Part shown: one piece after another, positions 1 to 22,472 of the stretch
How positions within the stretch are numbered: position 1 is the stretch's first letter
Layout: each line of letters starts with the position of its first letter
Source: Mesostigma viride
Taxonomy: Eukaryota > Streptophyta > Mesostigmatophyceae > Mesostigmatales > Mesostigmataceae
NCBI GenBank assembly: GCA_009746045.1
Contig: RPFO01001400.1
Coordinates: 60,001 to 124,000, forward strand
DNA length: 64,000 nt
Direction of reading: 5' to 3'
Notes under the pieces: generated by a model
Seen by the model: only the letters and a program-made list of their open reading frames with translations
Database searches by the model: none
What the model was told of the DNA's origin: nothing
Position numbers and translations under genes: made by a program

Positions 1-1540
1 GTGATGCATATCTGTTGACATGTGTGTGCATGGTCTGACATTGGCGTGATGCATATCTGTTGACATGTGTGTGCATGGTCTGACATTGGCGTGATGCATA
101 TCTGTTGACATGTGTGTGCATGGTCTGACATTGGCGTGCTGCGTATCTGTTGACATGTGTGTGCATGGTCTGACATTGGCGTGATGCGTATCTGTTGACA
201 TGTGTGTGCATGGTCTGACATTGGCGTGCTGCATATCTGTTGACATGTGTGTGCATGGTCTGACATTGGCGTGCTGCATATCTGTTGACATGTGTGTGCA
301 TGGTCTGACATTGGCGTGATGCATATCTGTTGACATGTGTGTGCATGGTCTGACATTGGCGTGCTGCGTATCTGTTGACATGTGTGTGCATGGTCTGACA
401 TTGGCGTGCTGCATATCTGTTGACATGTGTGTGCATGGTCTGACATTGGCGTGCTGCATATCTGTTGACATGTGTGTGCATGGTCTGACATTGGCGTGCT
501 GCATATCTGTTGACATGTGTGTGCATGGTCTGACATTGGCGTGCTGCATATCTGTTGACATGTGTGTGCATGGTCTGACATTGGCGTGCTGCATATCTGT
601 TGACATGTGTGTGCATGGTCTGACATTGGCGTGCTGCATATCTGTTGACATGTGTGTGCATGGTCTGACATTGGCGTGCTGCATATCTGTTGACATGTGT
701 GTGCATGGTCTGACATTGGCGTGATGCGTATCTGTTGACATGTACGTGCATGGTCCGACATTGGCGTGCTGCATATCTGTTGACATGTGTGTGCATGGTC
801 TGACATTGGCGTGCTGCGTATCTGTTGACATGTGTGTGCATGGTCTGACATTGGCGTGATGCGTATCTGTTGACATGTGTGTGCATGGTCTGACATTGGC
901 GTGCTGCATATCTGTTGACATGTGTGTGCATGGTCTGACATTGGCGTGCTGCATATCTGTTGACATGTGTGTGCATGGTCTGACATTGGCGTGCTGCATA
1001 TCTGTTGACATGTGTGTGCATGGTCTGACATTGGCGTGCTGCATATCTGTTGACATGTGTGTGCATGGTCTGACATTGGCGTGATGCGTATCTGTTGACA
1101 TGTACGTGCATGGTCCGACATTGGCGTGATGCATATCTGTTGACATGTGTGTGCATGGTCTGACATTGGCGTGCTGCGTATCTGTTGACATGTGTGTGCA
1201 TGGTCTGACATTGGCGTGATGCGTATCTGTTGACATGTGTGTGCATGGTCTGACATTGGCGTGCTGCATATCTGTTGACATGTGTGTGCATGGTCTGACA
1301 TTGGCGTGCTGCATATCTGTTGACATGTGTGTGCATGGTCTGACATTGGCGTGCTGCATATCTGTTGACATGTGTGTGCATGGTCTGACATTGGCGTGCT
1401 GCATATCTGTTGACATGTGTGTGCATGGTCTGACATTGGCGTGATGCGTATCTGTTGACATGTACGTGCATGGTCCGACATTGGCGTGCTGCATATCTGT
1501 TGACATGTGTGTGCATGGTCTGACATTGGCGTGCTGCGTG
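1..1540. repeat. 45-bp minisatellite with an 8-unit (360-bp) higher-order repeat, in an NSF intron
   Basis: About 34 head-to-tail copies of a 45-bp unit run from the first base to about 1540, so the array continues beyond the window. Because 45 is a multiple of 3 it reads as a 15-residue repeat in one frame, but it ends inside an intron just before the first visible NSF exon (1603) and is not coding. Variant units containing TGTACGTGCATGG recur at about 742, 1102 and 1462, exactly 360 bp apart, so blocks of eight units were duplicated. The consensus unit has no AG dinucleotide on the sense strand and so offers no decoy splice acceptor. Confidence 0.97.
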
Positions 1541-1602
1541 TGGTATCTGTGTGGGACCTGTGGTGGCCGGGTGGGTGGCAATGCACCTGTGTCATCCTGC
1601 AG

Positions 1603-13802
<12,200 letters not shown>

Positions 13803-14102
13803 GCGCGCCATTGTCATGGTGCTTCCGGGCTGGTCGCCTTGATGGTGCACATGGGGCAGAAAGAAGTGGATGCCAGACAAACTTGATGTGCAGGGGTCCC
13901 AGAATAAGTAGAGGTAGTATATGATCATGCTTGTTATTTAATAATAAACCTTTCATATAAGCAACCTGTCGAGTTTTTCATGCATTCAGTGATGCATGCA
14001 CCGGCCTTCAGTTTGGGGGAGTCATGGGGTACAAAAGTGGGTGCCTTCCATCCAGGAATAATATGCAACACGAACCCCGAGCAGCTTATATAGGGCGAAT
14101 GA

Positions 14103-14150
14103 CTGGCACCACTCTCCAGTAAAGAGCTTTTTCGCAGTTGGGCTGTAGGT
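14103..14150 (+). mobile_element. Head fragment of the SINE found at 5914-6378
   Basis: TGGCACCACTCTCCAGTAAA and the following CTTTTTCGCAGTTGGGCTGT match the minus-strand reading of the SINE at about 6090-6133 with only a few differences. The match stops at about 14150, close to the AT-rich tail of the minus-strand LINE. Confidence 0.8.
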
Positions 14151-14154
14151 TGGG

Positions 14155-17100
14155 ATACACATTAAATTATTTAATTAACAGACACGTGACTGCATCACGT
14201 GAGCATATGTCCTTAGTGGGAGGGGAACATGGGATGGAATGGATGGTGTAAGCTATCTAGGTCCTAGCTACAGGGGTGTGCATGGGCACCGCGGCCCGAA
14301 TCGCTATGGATGCCATACGCGGTCACACGCGGAGCCCCCACAGACTTGGGGGTGGTCTCCTTCATCACTACTTGCCATCTATCCTTGCGTACCATCTGCC
14401 TCCATATTACAGACAAACCAGGGGGCTGCCCGGGTGTGAGCCTGTCACGTCTAGGGTAGCACATGTCCATGCCGAGTCTATCACGAAAAGTCCACGGGTG
14501 GCGGCCCTGCCGCGCGTGGCCTGGGGCACGCCAGGTGAGGACATGCATATCGCCCAGGCTGGGCGGGCTTGGTGCCAGCTAGTCTATCTGATGTGTCTAC
14601 CTGATCTGTGCGGGCCAGGTGCCCGGCTAGGCCCAGGCGCCTGTGCCTAATAATGTGGGAAACATAGGGCAAAGCAGCGTACAAATCCTCATTACTAATG
14701 TGCAAACCAAAGGGGATGTTAAGGGCCTTGCGCAGCATCTTGGTGACGTTGCCGTCGAGTCGTTGCTCCAGCTCCTGCGTCAGTGCCCAGGTCTCGGCGC
14801 TGTAGGTCAGGATCGTCAGATCGAATGACAACCTTGAAGAGGTCACGCTTGACGATCCGGGGTAGGGCGGGGTTGCTCCACCAGCGGCGGTGGTCATGGA
14901 GTTGCGCCCACGCCATGCCGATCCGTGTCGTCAGGTCGTCCTCGCAGTCGGGAAGCCAACTGCCGAGCAGCTTGAAGCGGCCTGAAGGAGGGTAGTTGAC
15001 CTGATGACCTCGGCATCGTCTAAGAGGCGGAGTGTGGGTGGGGGCCCTGCCATGCCGAGGGCCAGGGCCTCCGTTTTGGGGCTGATTTCTAGACCAACCG
15101 CCCGAGCCTCGAGCGCCAGGCAGTCCAGCCAAAGTTGGGCAGACTCCGGCTTCTCGATGAGCGTGATGTCGTTGGCATAAATGTGGTCAGCTAGTAAATT
15201 CTGCTTGTTAGTTGGCCCCACTTCTCCAAGCTCGTTCGTGATCGCTAGGCCAGGGGCACGGCCCGGCTGCAATGCTACCAAAGCGAGCACGTGCCTGGCG
15301 CATAACATAATCCACTACGATAATAAACAGGTACGGCGACAGGACGCAACCCTGCCAGATGCCGGTCTGCAGTGGGCATGGCGGGGTGAAGCCGTGTTGA
15401 GTGCGCACCGAAGTGGTCGACCCCTCATACAGCGTGCGGATGACGGTAATCAGGGGACTGGGGACGCGAGCGCGAGCAAGTACAGCCCATAGAGCATCCC
15501 AGAGGACAGAATCAAAAGCCTTGATGAAGTCGACGAAGATCAGGATGGATGGCGGGAAACTCAGCAGGTTGCAGGAGAGCGATTTCCGGCCTCGAAGAGG
15601 CGACGTGCGACGAAAATGGCCATGACGGTGTTGCGCCCAGGACGAAAGCCCATTTGACTTTCCCCTAGGTGACGGTCGAGAGCAGAACGAAGGCGGTTGA
15701 GGATCATGCGCATGAACAACTTGAGTGCGGCGCTCTGGATGCAGACTCGACTCGGTAGTTGGCGGGGTCGTCAGGGGAACCTTTGTTTTTGTACAGCATA
15801 ATACGGTAGCTGTGCTGCCACTCAGGAATCGGCGGCGCGTCGGCAAGCAGGATCCGGTTGCAGACGTCAAGCAGGAACCCCGTGAGCGCCGTCAGCTTAA
15901 TCACTGGGGCGGGGAGCTGGTCAGGTGAAACGGCGGCGCAGAAGCGGAGTTGCTTGGCGGCGGTGCTGAGCTCGTCGGAGCTCGGTGAACGGCGGTAGCT
16001 CGTTGGGGTCGGCCAGGGGTTCCGTCAGGGCTGGGTACGTATAGTCCTGCTCAGCGGCGGGCGGCCTGGGCGGCGCGCCGGGGACGTCCGCAGGCGCTAC
16101 TGCCAGGCGCACGGCCGCCTGAGGGCCAAGCGGCGGAGGCGGCGGGGGGGCGCCGAGCAGCCGGGACTGGGAGGAATACCACTGGTCGAGCTGCTGCTGC
16201 GGTGAGCCAGAGAGCGTCCGCGGCGCCGGCTGCGCGCCGCCGGCGGGCCGTTGGGCGTGACGCAGGCGGGTCCAGGCGTACTTGCCATGCTGGTCCTTGA
16301 GGTGGGCGAAGTACTCGCGGACATGGAGGTCCTCCTGCAGTCCTTGGTCGCCTGCCGGATGGCCGAGTGATAATCGGCTTTGAGGCGGGCGTAGCGGGCG
16401 GGGTCGCGGTTGTCTTGCAGGGCTTGCCGGGCCTGGATGACGGCGGGGAGCCGGTGCAGGCTGGTGAAGCGGGGCGGGCGGCGGGGGGCAGCAGGGCCTC
16501 GGCCGCGGGCTGCCAGCTTGCCAGCGAGGTGCCGAAGGGCCGATGCCGGGCCGGCAGCGAACAGCTGGGCGTGGCTGGCCGGCCGGGACGTCCAGCGCGT
16601 CGACGAACGCCTCTGCCGCGCGCTTGTGGGCGCGTTTTTCAGGGATTCAAGTCCTCCAGAGCGTCGTCAGATTTCTCAAGCAACTGCAGTGTGCGCAAAT
16701 CAGGTGGTGCCACGTGCTTACGAAAGGGTGCTCAAGGGGAATCGCAGGCGGATGCGGGCGCCGGTGACGATGCGATGATCGGAGCGCTGACCAGGGGGAT
16801 CACATGTGAGCGAGCAGCTAGTACAGATCCTTGATGACGCTTGCGCTTTACAACATAGTCGATGCAGCGTTCAGTGCCAGTTGGCGCGAGGTGTGTGTGA
16901 CCAAAGCATCTGGACTATGTGAAAAGCGGGTGTTGGCAGTGACCAAATCGCATGTCGTAAGCAAATCAGCAAAAAGTTCAGTGTTGGCATTGGAGACCGT
17001 ACTGTTGGGGGCGTGCTGACATCCGCCAGTACCCGGTGGTAGCGTTGCGTTGGCGTCCAGTAGCAGAGCGAGGTATTTGCGACCGGGGGTGCCGTTCGCC

Positions 17101-17490
17101 AGGTTCTCCAGCGCAGCAAAGAAGTCCTTGCGATCTTGTTCTGGGTGGCCGGAGTGGGGTGCGTATCACCGACGCCCACCGTCAGGGCGTAGGTCGAGTG
17201 GCCCTCCACCGAATGGAAGGCCGGTGGCCACAAGGAGCCGAGCGTTGACCAGCTGGGGTTCGCCCATGTGGCGTACGGCGAGCGGAGAGCAGAGGAGACC
17301 GACGCCCCCGTTCCCGGTGCCGTCGCCGCCTCCGTAGTAGAACCGCCAGCCCGGCGTCGATGTCGTCAGCAGCAAGGGCAGTCGATCCGCGGGCCGATGC
17401 AGTGCGCCTGTGTTCTTGGATTCCCAGGATGGCAATATTATTGTCGATGGGATGCACATGACGCGCAGTTACATGTAAATCAATTAATTA
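14155..17490 (-). mobile_element. Degenerate LINE (non-LTR retrotransposon), minus strand, with EN, RT and C-terminal region
   Basis: Read on the minus strand: an APE-type endonuclease region begins near 17460 (NIAILGIQEHR, then GWRFYYGGGDGTGNGGVGLL) and ends near 16730 (SDHRIVTGARIRL). RT segments follow: SYRIMLYKNKGSPDDPANYR (about 15740-15840), FVDFIKAFDSVLWDALW (about 15510-15560), GCVLSPYLFIIVVDYVMRQA (about 15290-15350) and a YANDI box where YADD is expected (about 15165). The typical post-RT YSAETWALTQEL and RHRRLGLAGHLARTDQVDTS follow down to about 14560. The reading frame changes several times, so it is a pseudogene. The 3' end has a hairpin (CACGTGACTGCATCACGTG, 14183-14201) and an AT-rich tail at 14160-14180. 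Confidence 0.88.
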
Positions 17491-17639
17491 ATTAACTAGA
17501 ACTAATTCATTGGAACACCTTTAGGTCAGGAGACAACTATTCCTGGAGGCATGGCCATCCAACATCGCTCGTGGAAGGACTAGCTTGGGTAGCACCCATA
17601 TCATGGGAGACATCCATATAGCACCCATATAGCCGCACT

Positions 17640-18522
17640 ACTCTCGAGTCCTGTATCGGGACCGCGTTAAGCTGCTGGGCAGCCTGCTCCCCATGCAGCT
17701 GCGAGGTTGATGTGGACCACCGCATCTCCCTCGCCTGGCACGCTTTACGCCAGTACCGGGCCCTGTGGCGCAAGCCCCTGGGCAAGATCGAGAAACAGGA
17801 CCTGTTCAAGGTCCTCGTCCTTCCTGTTCTCACGTATGGAGCCGAGACGTGGACCCTCACCGCCGACCTGGCCCGCAAGCTGGACGCCGGGCGCGGTCAC
17901 CAGCATGAGTGCGATCCATTTACAGAGTAGGATATGCTGCTCATGTCCGCAATGAGGACCTGTACCAGGGCATGCCCTATATCACCAGCACCATTAAGCA
18001 ACGCCGCCTGCAGCTAGTAGGGCACCTAGCTCGCACCAACCAGGTAGACACCTCACGTGGCCCCCCCGCAGGACTGCGACCAGCCCAGCCTGGCCGGCAC
18101 CTCCTGACGTGGGCTGGGCCCAGTGATGTTAGACGCCGCAAGGCCCGCACCTTCAAAGAACAGCTAGTAGAGGACATGGGGGGCCTAGGCCTCTCCGTGA
18201 TTTGGAAGAAGATGATGGACAAGGCCAAGTGGGCCCAGGTCATAGAGGACAACGAGCCCCCCCCAGTGGGGAAGCGCCCGCGTGTGCAATCTCGTGGGAG
18301 GCACGCCAGATAGCCCCCTAGAGCAGCGTGCGGCTGCCTAGATAGATGTTGTAGTTAGAATGTTGTTAGATAGATGTAGTATGTAGCCGATGTAGATAGA
18401 CTAGACCGGTAGGACTGTTTGCACCCATCCATCCATCCATCCATCGGGGTTAATGCTCCGTGACTCCCCAACGGGAGCACGAGTCTAATTAATTGATTAA
18501 TTAATTAATTAATTAATTAATA
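17640..18522 (+). mobile_element. 3' end of a second LINE copy, plus strand
   Basis: This is a 5'-truncated relative of the minus-strand LINE next to it. It encodes LPVLTYGAETWTLTADLARK (17818-17880), then after a frame change VRNEDLYQGMPYITSTIKQR and LVGHLARTNQVDTS, and a C-terminus with GLSVIWKKMMDKAKWAQVIE ending at the stop near 18312. The 3' UTR has (CATC)n, a small hairpin (GCTCCG to CGGGAGC) and a TAATTAAT tail at about 18484-18522. The two copies are head to head, with tails pointing outward. Confidence 0.88.
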
Positions 18523-18620
18523 TAGCCGCAGAATCATGCCAGAGGTCCCCGTTCGAATCCGTGTTGGAGCTACTTGAACTTCTTGCTTGCGTTCTGGCGC
18601 TCGTCAGCGTTTAGTTTACT
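18523..18620 (+). mobile_element. tRNA-like tail fragment of the SINE
   Basis: AGCCGCAGAATCATGCCAGA and the B-box-like GTTCGAATCC match the tail of the SINE at 5962-6020 (minus strand). It starts directly after the AT tail of the plus-strand LINE. Together with the head at 14103-14150 it suggests one SINE that was split by the LINE insertions. It is not a functional tRNA: only the 3' half is tRNA-like. Confidence 0.75.
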
Positions 18621-18689
18621 ATATTTATTTTAATTGTATATTTAAAATTTTGTTATAATTTGTTGCTTGCCTCGACAATATAGGGAGAT

Positions 18690-18925
18690 AAGACAAATCG
18701 ATCCCTGGCCTAAATACCTCCGCTACAAGCAGGACCCCCAGAAGCCCAAGGTATACTGGAGGGGCGAGGACCTGATGATCAACCATGTGGAACCCTTGTG
18801 CAAGATGTGGGTGCCCCCAGCGGGCTTGAATAGCCCTAGCTTGAATCATTGGTATTCACTGCCGCCATATGGCAGCTATCCCATCCACGAGCCACGATCC
18901 ATCCAGCCACGAGCCACGAGGTAGC
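18690..18925 (+). mobile_element. LINE ORF1 C-terminal fragment (copy 1)
   Basis: Encodes IDPWPKYLRYKQDPQKPKVY then WRGEDLMINHVEPLCKMW, followed by noncoding sequence (CCCTAGCTTGAATCATTGG...GCCGCCAT). The same protein motif and downstream sequence occur at 21290-21640 on the other strand, and the motif also ends the longer ORF1 at 20400. Confidence 0.75.
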
Positions 18926-19050
18926 CATGGCTGACGGCGGAGCTCATAACTTTCACGTTTGAGCCCCAAATTCAGCTGTGAATATCACTATCGCTTCGTC
19001 TTTCTAAGACGCACATGCTGATATAATTTTCCGAATCTAAAACGCAATAT

Positions 19051-20400
19051 ATGACGAGCAAACGTCCTTTGACGCAACGCAGTTTGGCGGATGCGCTCGC
19101 CCATGAAAATGCGGCAGCTGCGGCTGCAGCTTCGCCATCAGGTCCGGCAGGCAGCGGTGACACTAGTCGTGCACTGGTGGCCACCCAGCAACCTCCCGGG
19201 CTTAATGCCTCGCCATCGGCATCGCCTGACCCGAAACGCACCCGCCCAGCCGACAAAACAGGATGGTCCCGCCCCTCGGAACCGCGCTTTCGGCCCCACC
19301 CTTTCAAGGTCGATGATCACGACTGGAACAACATGTCTCCTGACGATGCTATGGACTGCATCTTCTTCGGGGACTACGCCTCGCTCTACGACCTGTGCAT
19401 CCATCTCTCCGACCAAGGTCGCCTCCTCTGCAGCAACGGCAGCCCCTGGCTAGCCCACGGCGCCATGCTTGGCTGCCCCCGCCCCGAACTCCAGCACGCC
19501 GTCCTCAACTCCCTTCTCCAGCGCTCTGACGGCGAGATCTGGGCTCCATCCATCTCCGCCTCCACCCTCCGTTCCATCCTCACGGAAGCCTTTCAGCAGC
19601 ACGTGACCCCCCTTGCTGCTGACGTCGCAGCAATGGGTGGCACGCTGGCTGCTGAACTTCCTCACATTTCCACCGCTGCCGCCTCCACCTCCACTGCCAT
19701 TTCCGCCTCCACTGCCGACATCAAAGCCCAGCTCCTCGACCTCGACCAACGCCTTCAAGCCACCGCCAACGCCCTTGAGAGCTTGCATGACACCGCCGGC
19801 CTCACCGCCCAGGCGGCCGGTGAAGGACATCGCCGCCCAGCCGGTGCCTGCTGGCCCGGCCGGCGATGCTCCCTCCACCTGGGCGGACTTGCTTAAGCAG
19901 CACACCACCTCCACCACCTCCACCATCTCGGCACAACTCAAGCAACAAGCCCTCGACCTTCGCGAGGAAACCGACATCGCCCGGCGCAGCCACAATGTCA
20001 TCGTCAAGCACTTCGACCAGCCGGCAGGTGAGACCTCCACGAGCCTTCCTGAGGCATTTAAGCGCGACATTGTTGCCCCCATGCTACTCACTGGTGAGCT
20101 GGACATGTCGGCTGTCCGCCTCCCCCGCGCGCGGGGAAGGCTGGCCCGGCCCCCGTGCTCCTCACCTTTAAGTACATGGCGGACAAGCTGTCGTTCCTTA
20201 AATGCCGCAAGAAGCTCTCGAGGACTCGCTTCACGCTGGACGACGACTTGACCCTGGCCCAGCAACAGCGGCGACGCGAGCTATGGCCGACCTACCTTCA
20301 GCTCCGGCACAGCGCAGGGGGGAAGCCGGTATACTGGAGGGGGGCGGTCATCCACGTTGACCACAAGCCCTGGCAGCCCCCTCCTGCCACCCCAGACTAG
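19051..20400 (+). mobile_element. LINE ORF1-like coding region, frameshifted
   Basis: Three overlapping frames make one ORF1-like protein: an Ala-rich N-terminus starting MTSKRPLTQRSLADALAHEN at 19051, a middle with coiled-coil-like stretches (IKAQLLDLDQRLQATANALE), a frame change near 19800 leading to DIARRSHNVIVKHFDQPAGE, and a further change near 20155 to LLTFKYMADKLSFLKCRKKL, TLDDDLTLAQQQRRRELWP and VYWRGAVIHVDHKPW before a stop at 20398-20400. The order coiled coil, then R-NV-V strand, then LD-DLT and YWRG, is that of RRM-type LINE ORF1 proteins. No endonuclease or RT follows it here, so the element is broken. Confidence 0.75.
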
Positions 20401-20837
20401 GGAATTCATACCAGTAGTGTAGATTAGTCAGGCTTAGCCTAGCATGTGGCCCACGCGCATGTGCGCCCATAATGGCCCCCATGGATGTTGCCTACATTTA
20501 GCCAAGCCCTGCCTATAACGGGACCCCCATGGATGTTGCATTAAGAATTTCGCCATGCTATGCCATGCAGAGAGATGCTCTCTGTAGAGAAGCCATGTCC
20601 TAGCTCTTGTATAGCCATGATGATCTTCCCCACCTATGACAGGCTCCCCTTCGCTGGGTGTTGCCTGAAACTCTGGGTGGTGCAGGTGCCCTAGTGCACC
20701 TAGAGCAAGTGTTGTTTACATTCCCACCCTTGCAGGAAGTAGCTTAGAATGTATGATAGGCCATATGCCCCTTCTCTGGGCTATGTGCTACATATACTCC
20801 CAACGGAGTTATGTTACAATTCAATTCAATTCAATAT

Positions 20838-21288
20838 GGCAGCCATGCCTAGAATGTTTGCCTAGCCGTGCCACCATACCTAGTCACGTGCACCGCTAAC
20901 GCACGGTACACAACCAGCCCTAGCCTTAGCTTCGCCCTTGTACAGCCAGCCATGCTACGTCCTGGCTATGATCAGATTACTTGCCCACGCTCCTTGTTAT
21001 GACATGCTCACATGGGCAGAGACCCCCTTTCTCCTTCATGCCAGAGGCATGCCACAGCTGCAATCGGACACGGTAGACGATCCAGCAAGTTCTGTGGGTG
21101 CAAGAAGACCCATGTGAGCATATCATAGCAAGGAGCGTGGGCAAGTGATCTGATCATAGCCAGGACGTAGCATGGCTGTACAAGGGCCAAGCTAAGGCTA
21201 GGGCTGGTTGTGCATGTACCGTGTGTTAGCGGTGCACGTGACTAGGTATGGTGGCACAGCGTGGCAAACATTCTAAGCATGGCTGTCA
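20838..21288. repeat. Long inverted repeat with about 175-bp arms and a roughly 95-bp loop
   Basis: The left arm (20838-21015: GGCAGCCATGCCTAGAATG... to ...GACATGCTCACATGGG) is the near-perfect complement of the right arm (21109-21288: CCCATGTGAGCATATCATAG... to ...CATTCTAAGCATGGCTG). A transcript of either strand would fold into a long hairpin. The left arm follows the microsatellite (TTCAA)n at 20816-20835. The right arm is next to a minus-strand ORF1 fragment and the left arm is downstream of a plus-strand ORF1, so two opposed retroelement copies are one possible origin. Confidence 0.9.
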
Positions 21289-21289
21289 T

Positions 21290-21640
21290 GGCGGCAGTGA
21301 CTACCAATGGATACAAGCTAGGGCTATTATACAGGCTATTCTAGCCCGCAAGAGGCGTCCACATCTTGTGGTTGATCATCAGGTCCCCGCCCCTCCAGTA
21401 CACCTTGGGCTTGTGGGGGTCTTGCTTGTGGCGGAGGTATTCCGGCCACAGGTCGCGTCGCTGCTGCTGCTGAGCGGGGGTCAGGTTGTCGTCCAGCGTC
21501 CAGGTGCATGAGGTTGTGCAACCTCTTGCGACGAGAAAGGAACCGCTGCTTGTCCTCGGGGGAGGGGAAGGTGAGCAGGACTGGTAGGGGAGCCGCCCTG
21601 TCCCGTGAGTGGGGAAGGCGGTGGCACCCACGCAGTTCTA
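21290..21640 (-). mobile_element. LINE ORF1 C-terminal fragment (copy 3), minus strand
   Basis: The minus strand encodes TLDDNLTPAQQQQRRDLWPE, then YLRHKQDPHKPKVYWRGGDL and MINH, with the same downstream sequence as copy 1. This is the third ORF1 C-terminus of the same family within 3 kb. Confidence 0.8.
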
Positions 21641-22472
21641 CCTCAACGACACGAGTTTAATTAATGCTGAAGCAACATTGTTGGCCAGCCAGACAGCTGA
21701 ACAAATTTGGTGCAAGCGTCACACAAGGATTTCATGGGTATAAATTTTTTGCGATACACGCATGTGACCAAATATTTGGATTGGTAGACCATGTAAATGC
21801 CACACCCCATTTTCATAAAGTTTTCTATTCCTCCCGCTAGATAGAAGGCACAGTAATATCAAGAAGCTAAGCTAAATCCTCATTAAAATGCCAACGGCAA
21901 CCCTAGAGCATAATGTGCTCGAGGCCATGAGCTTTGATTCCAAAAGCCCCAATGCAAGCCCTTACATGATTAATTTGTCCTCATCCAATAAAATACTGGA
22001 CGCTGCGGGAGAACCCATGCGCAATGCCACCGACCAAAACCATGGTCGACATCTGCCTTATAACTGACAAATGGTGGCAAACCAGATCACCCTAAACTGG
22101 CTGCGTGCCATGGTCACATATGCCACAAGCAATGAAGAGATCCTTGTTGTATCAATAGATTGCCATCTTCTAGACACCCGAGCCAACTTGGACAAGCTGG
22201 AGCATCTTGTCCTACAACCGCTTTGTGAACTTGGGCCATGGCACCGGAACTTGGTTCTGCTCTTTGCATGGAGTGGGGAAGACGACTGGACTGGCCAGCC
22301 TCTCCAAGTCATGGCTAGGTTAGCCAGTTTGCACTAGGCTGGCATGTTCACCGGAACAAAGGGCAAAGGCAAATGGTTGGAATGCCGCCGGCCACTGCCC
22401 TGCACTGGATGCAAGCAAAGCTGCGTCCATGTTAATGCTGTCGCCACAAGGCTGCCTCGCCATGCTGCCTGC
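21641..22472. other. Intergenic stretch downstream of the NIFK-like gene, no gene recognised
   Basis: Contains a 59-codon frame at 21887-22066 (+) and an 88-codon frame at 22071-22337 (+) with no recognisable family or splice pattern. A minus-strand TGTAA (complement TTACA at about 21963-21967) lies about 500 nt past the NIFK stop and might serve as a distant polyadenylation signal. I see nothing else. Confidence 0.5.

Noticed and set aside
335-1444. Repetitive frames MCVHGLTLACCISVD
   Set aside because: Direct translation of the 45-bp minisatellite in an intron.
1-1540. CRISPR array (regularly spaced repeats)
   Set aside because: There are no unique spacers; all units are the same sequence, and the context is a eukaryotic intron.
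18523-18575. Possible tRNA gene (GTTCGAATCC loop)
   Set aside because: Only the T-arm-like half is present, no acceptor stem pairs, and the same sequence recurs as part of the SINE at 5914-6378.
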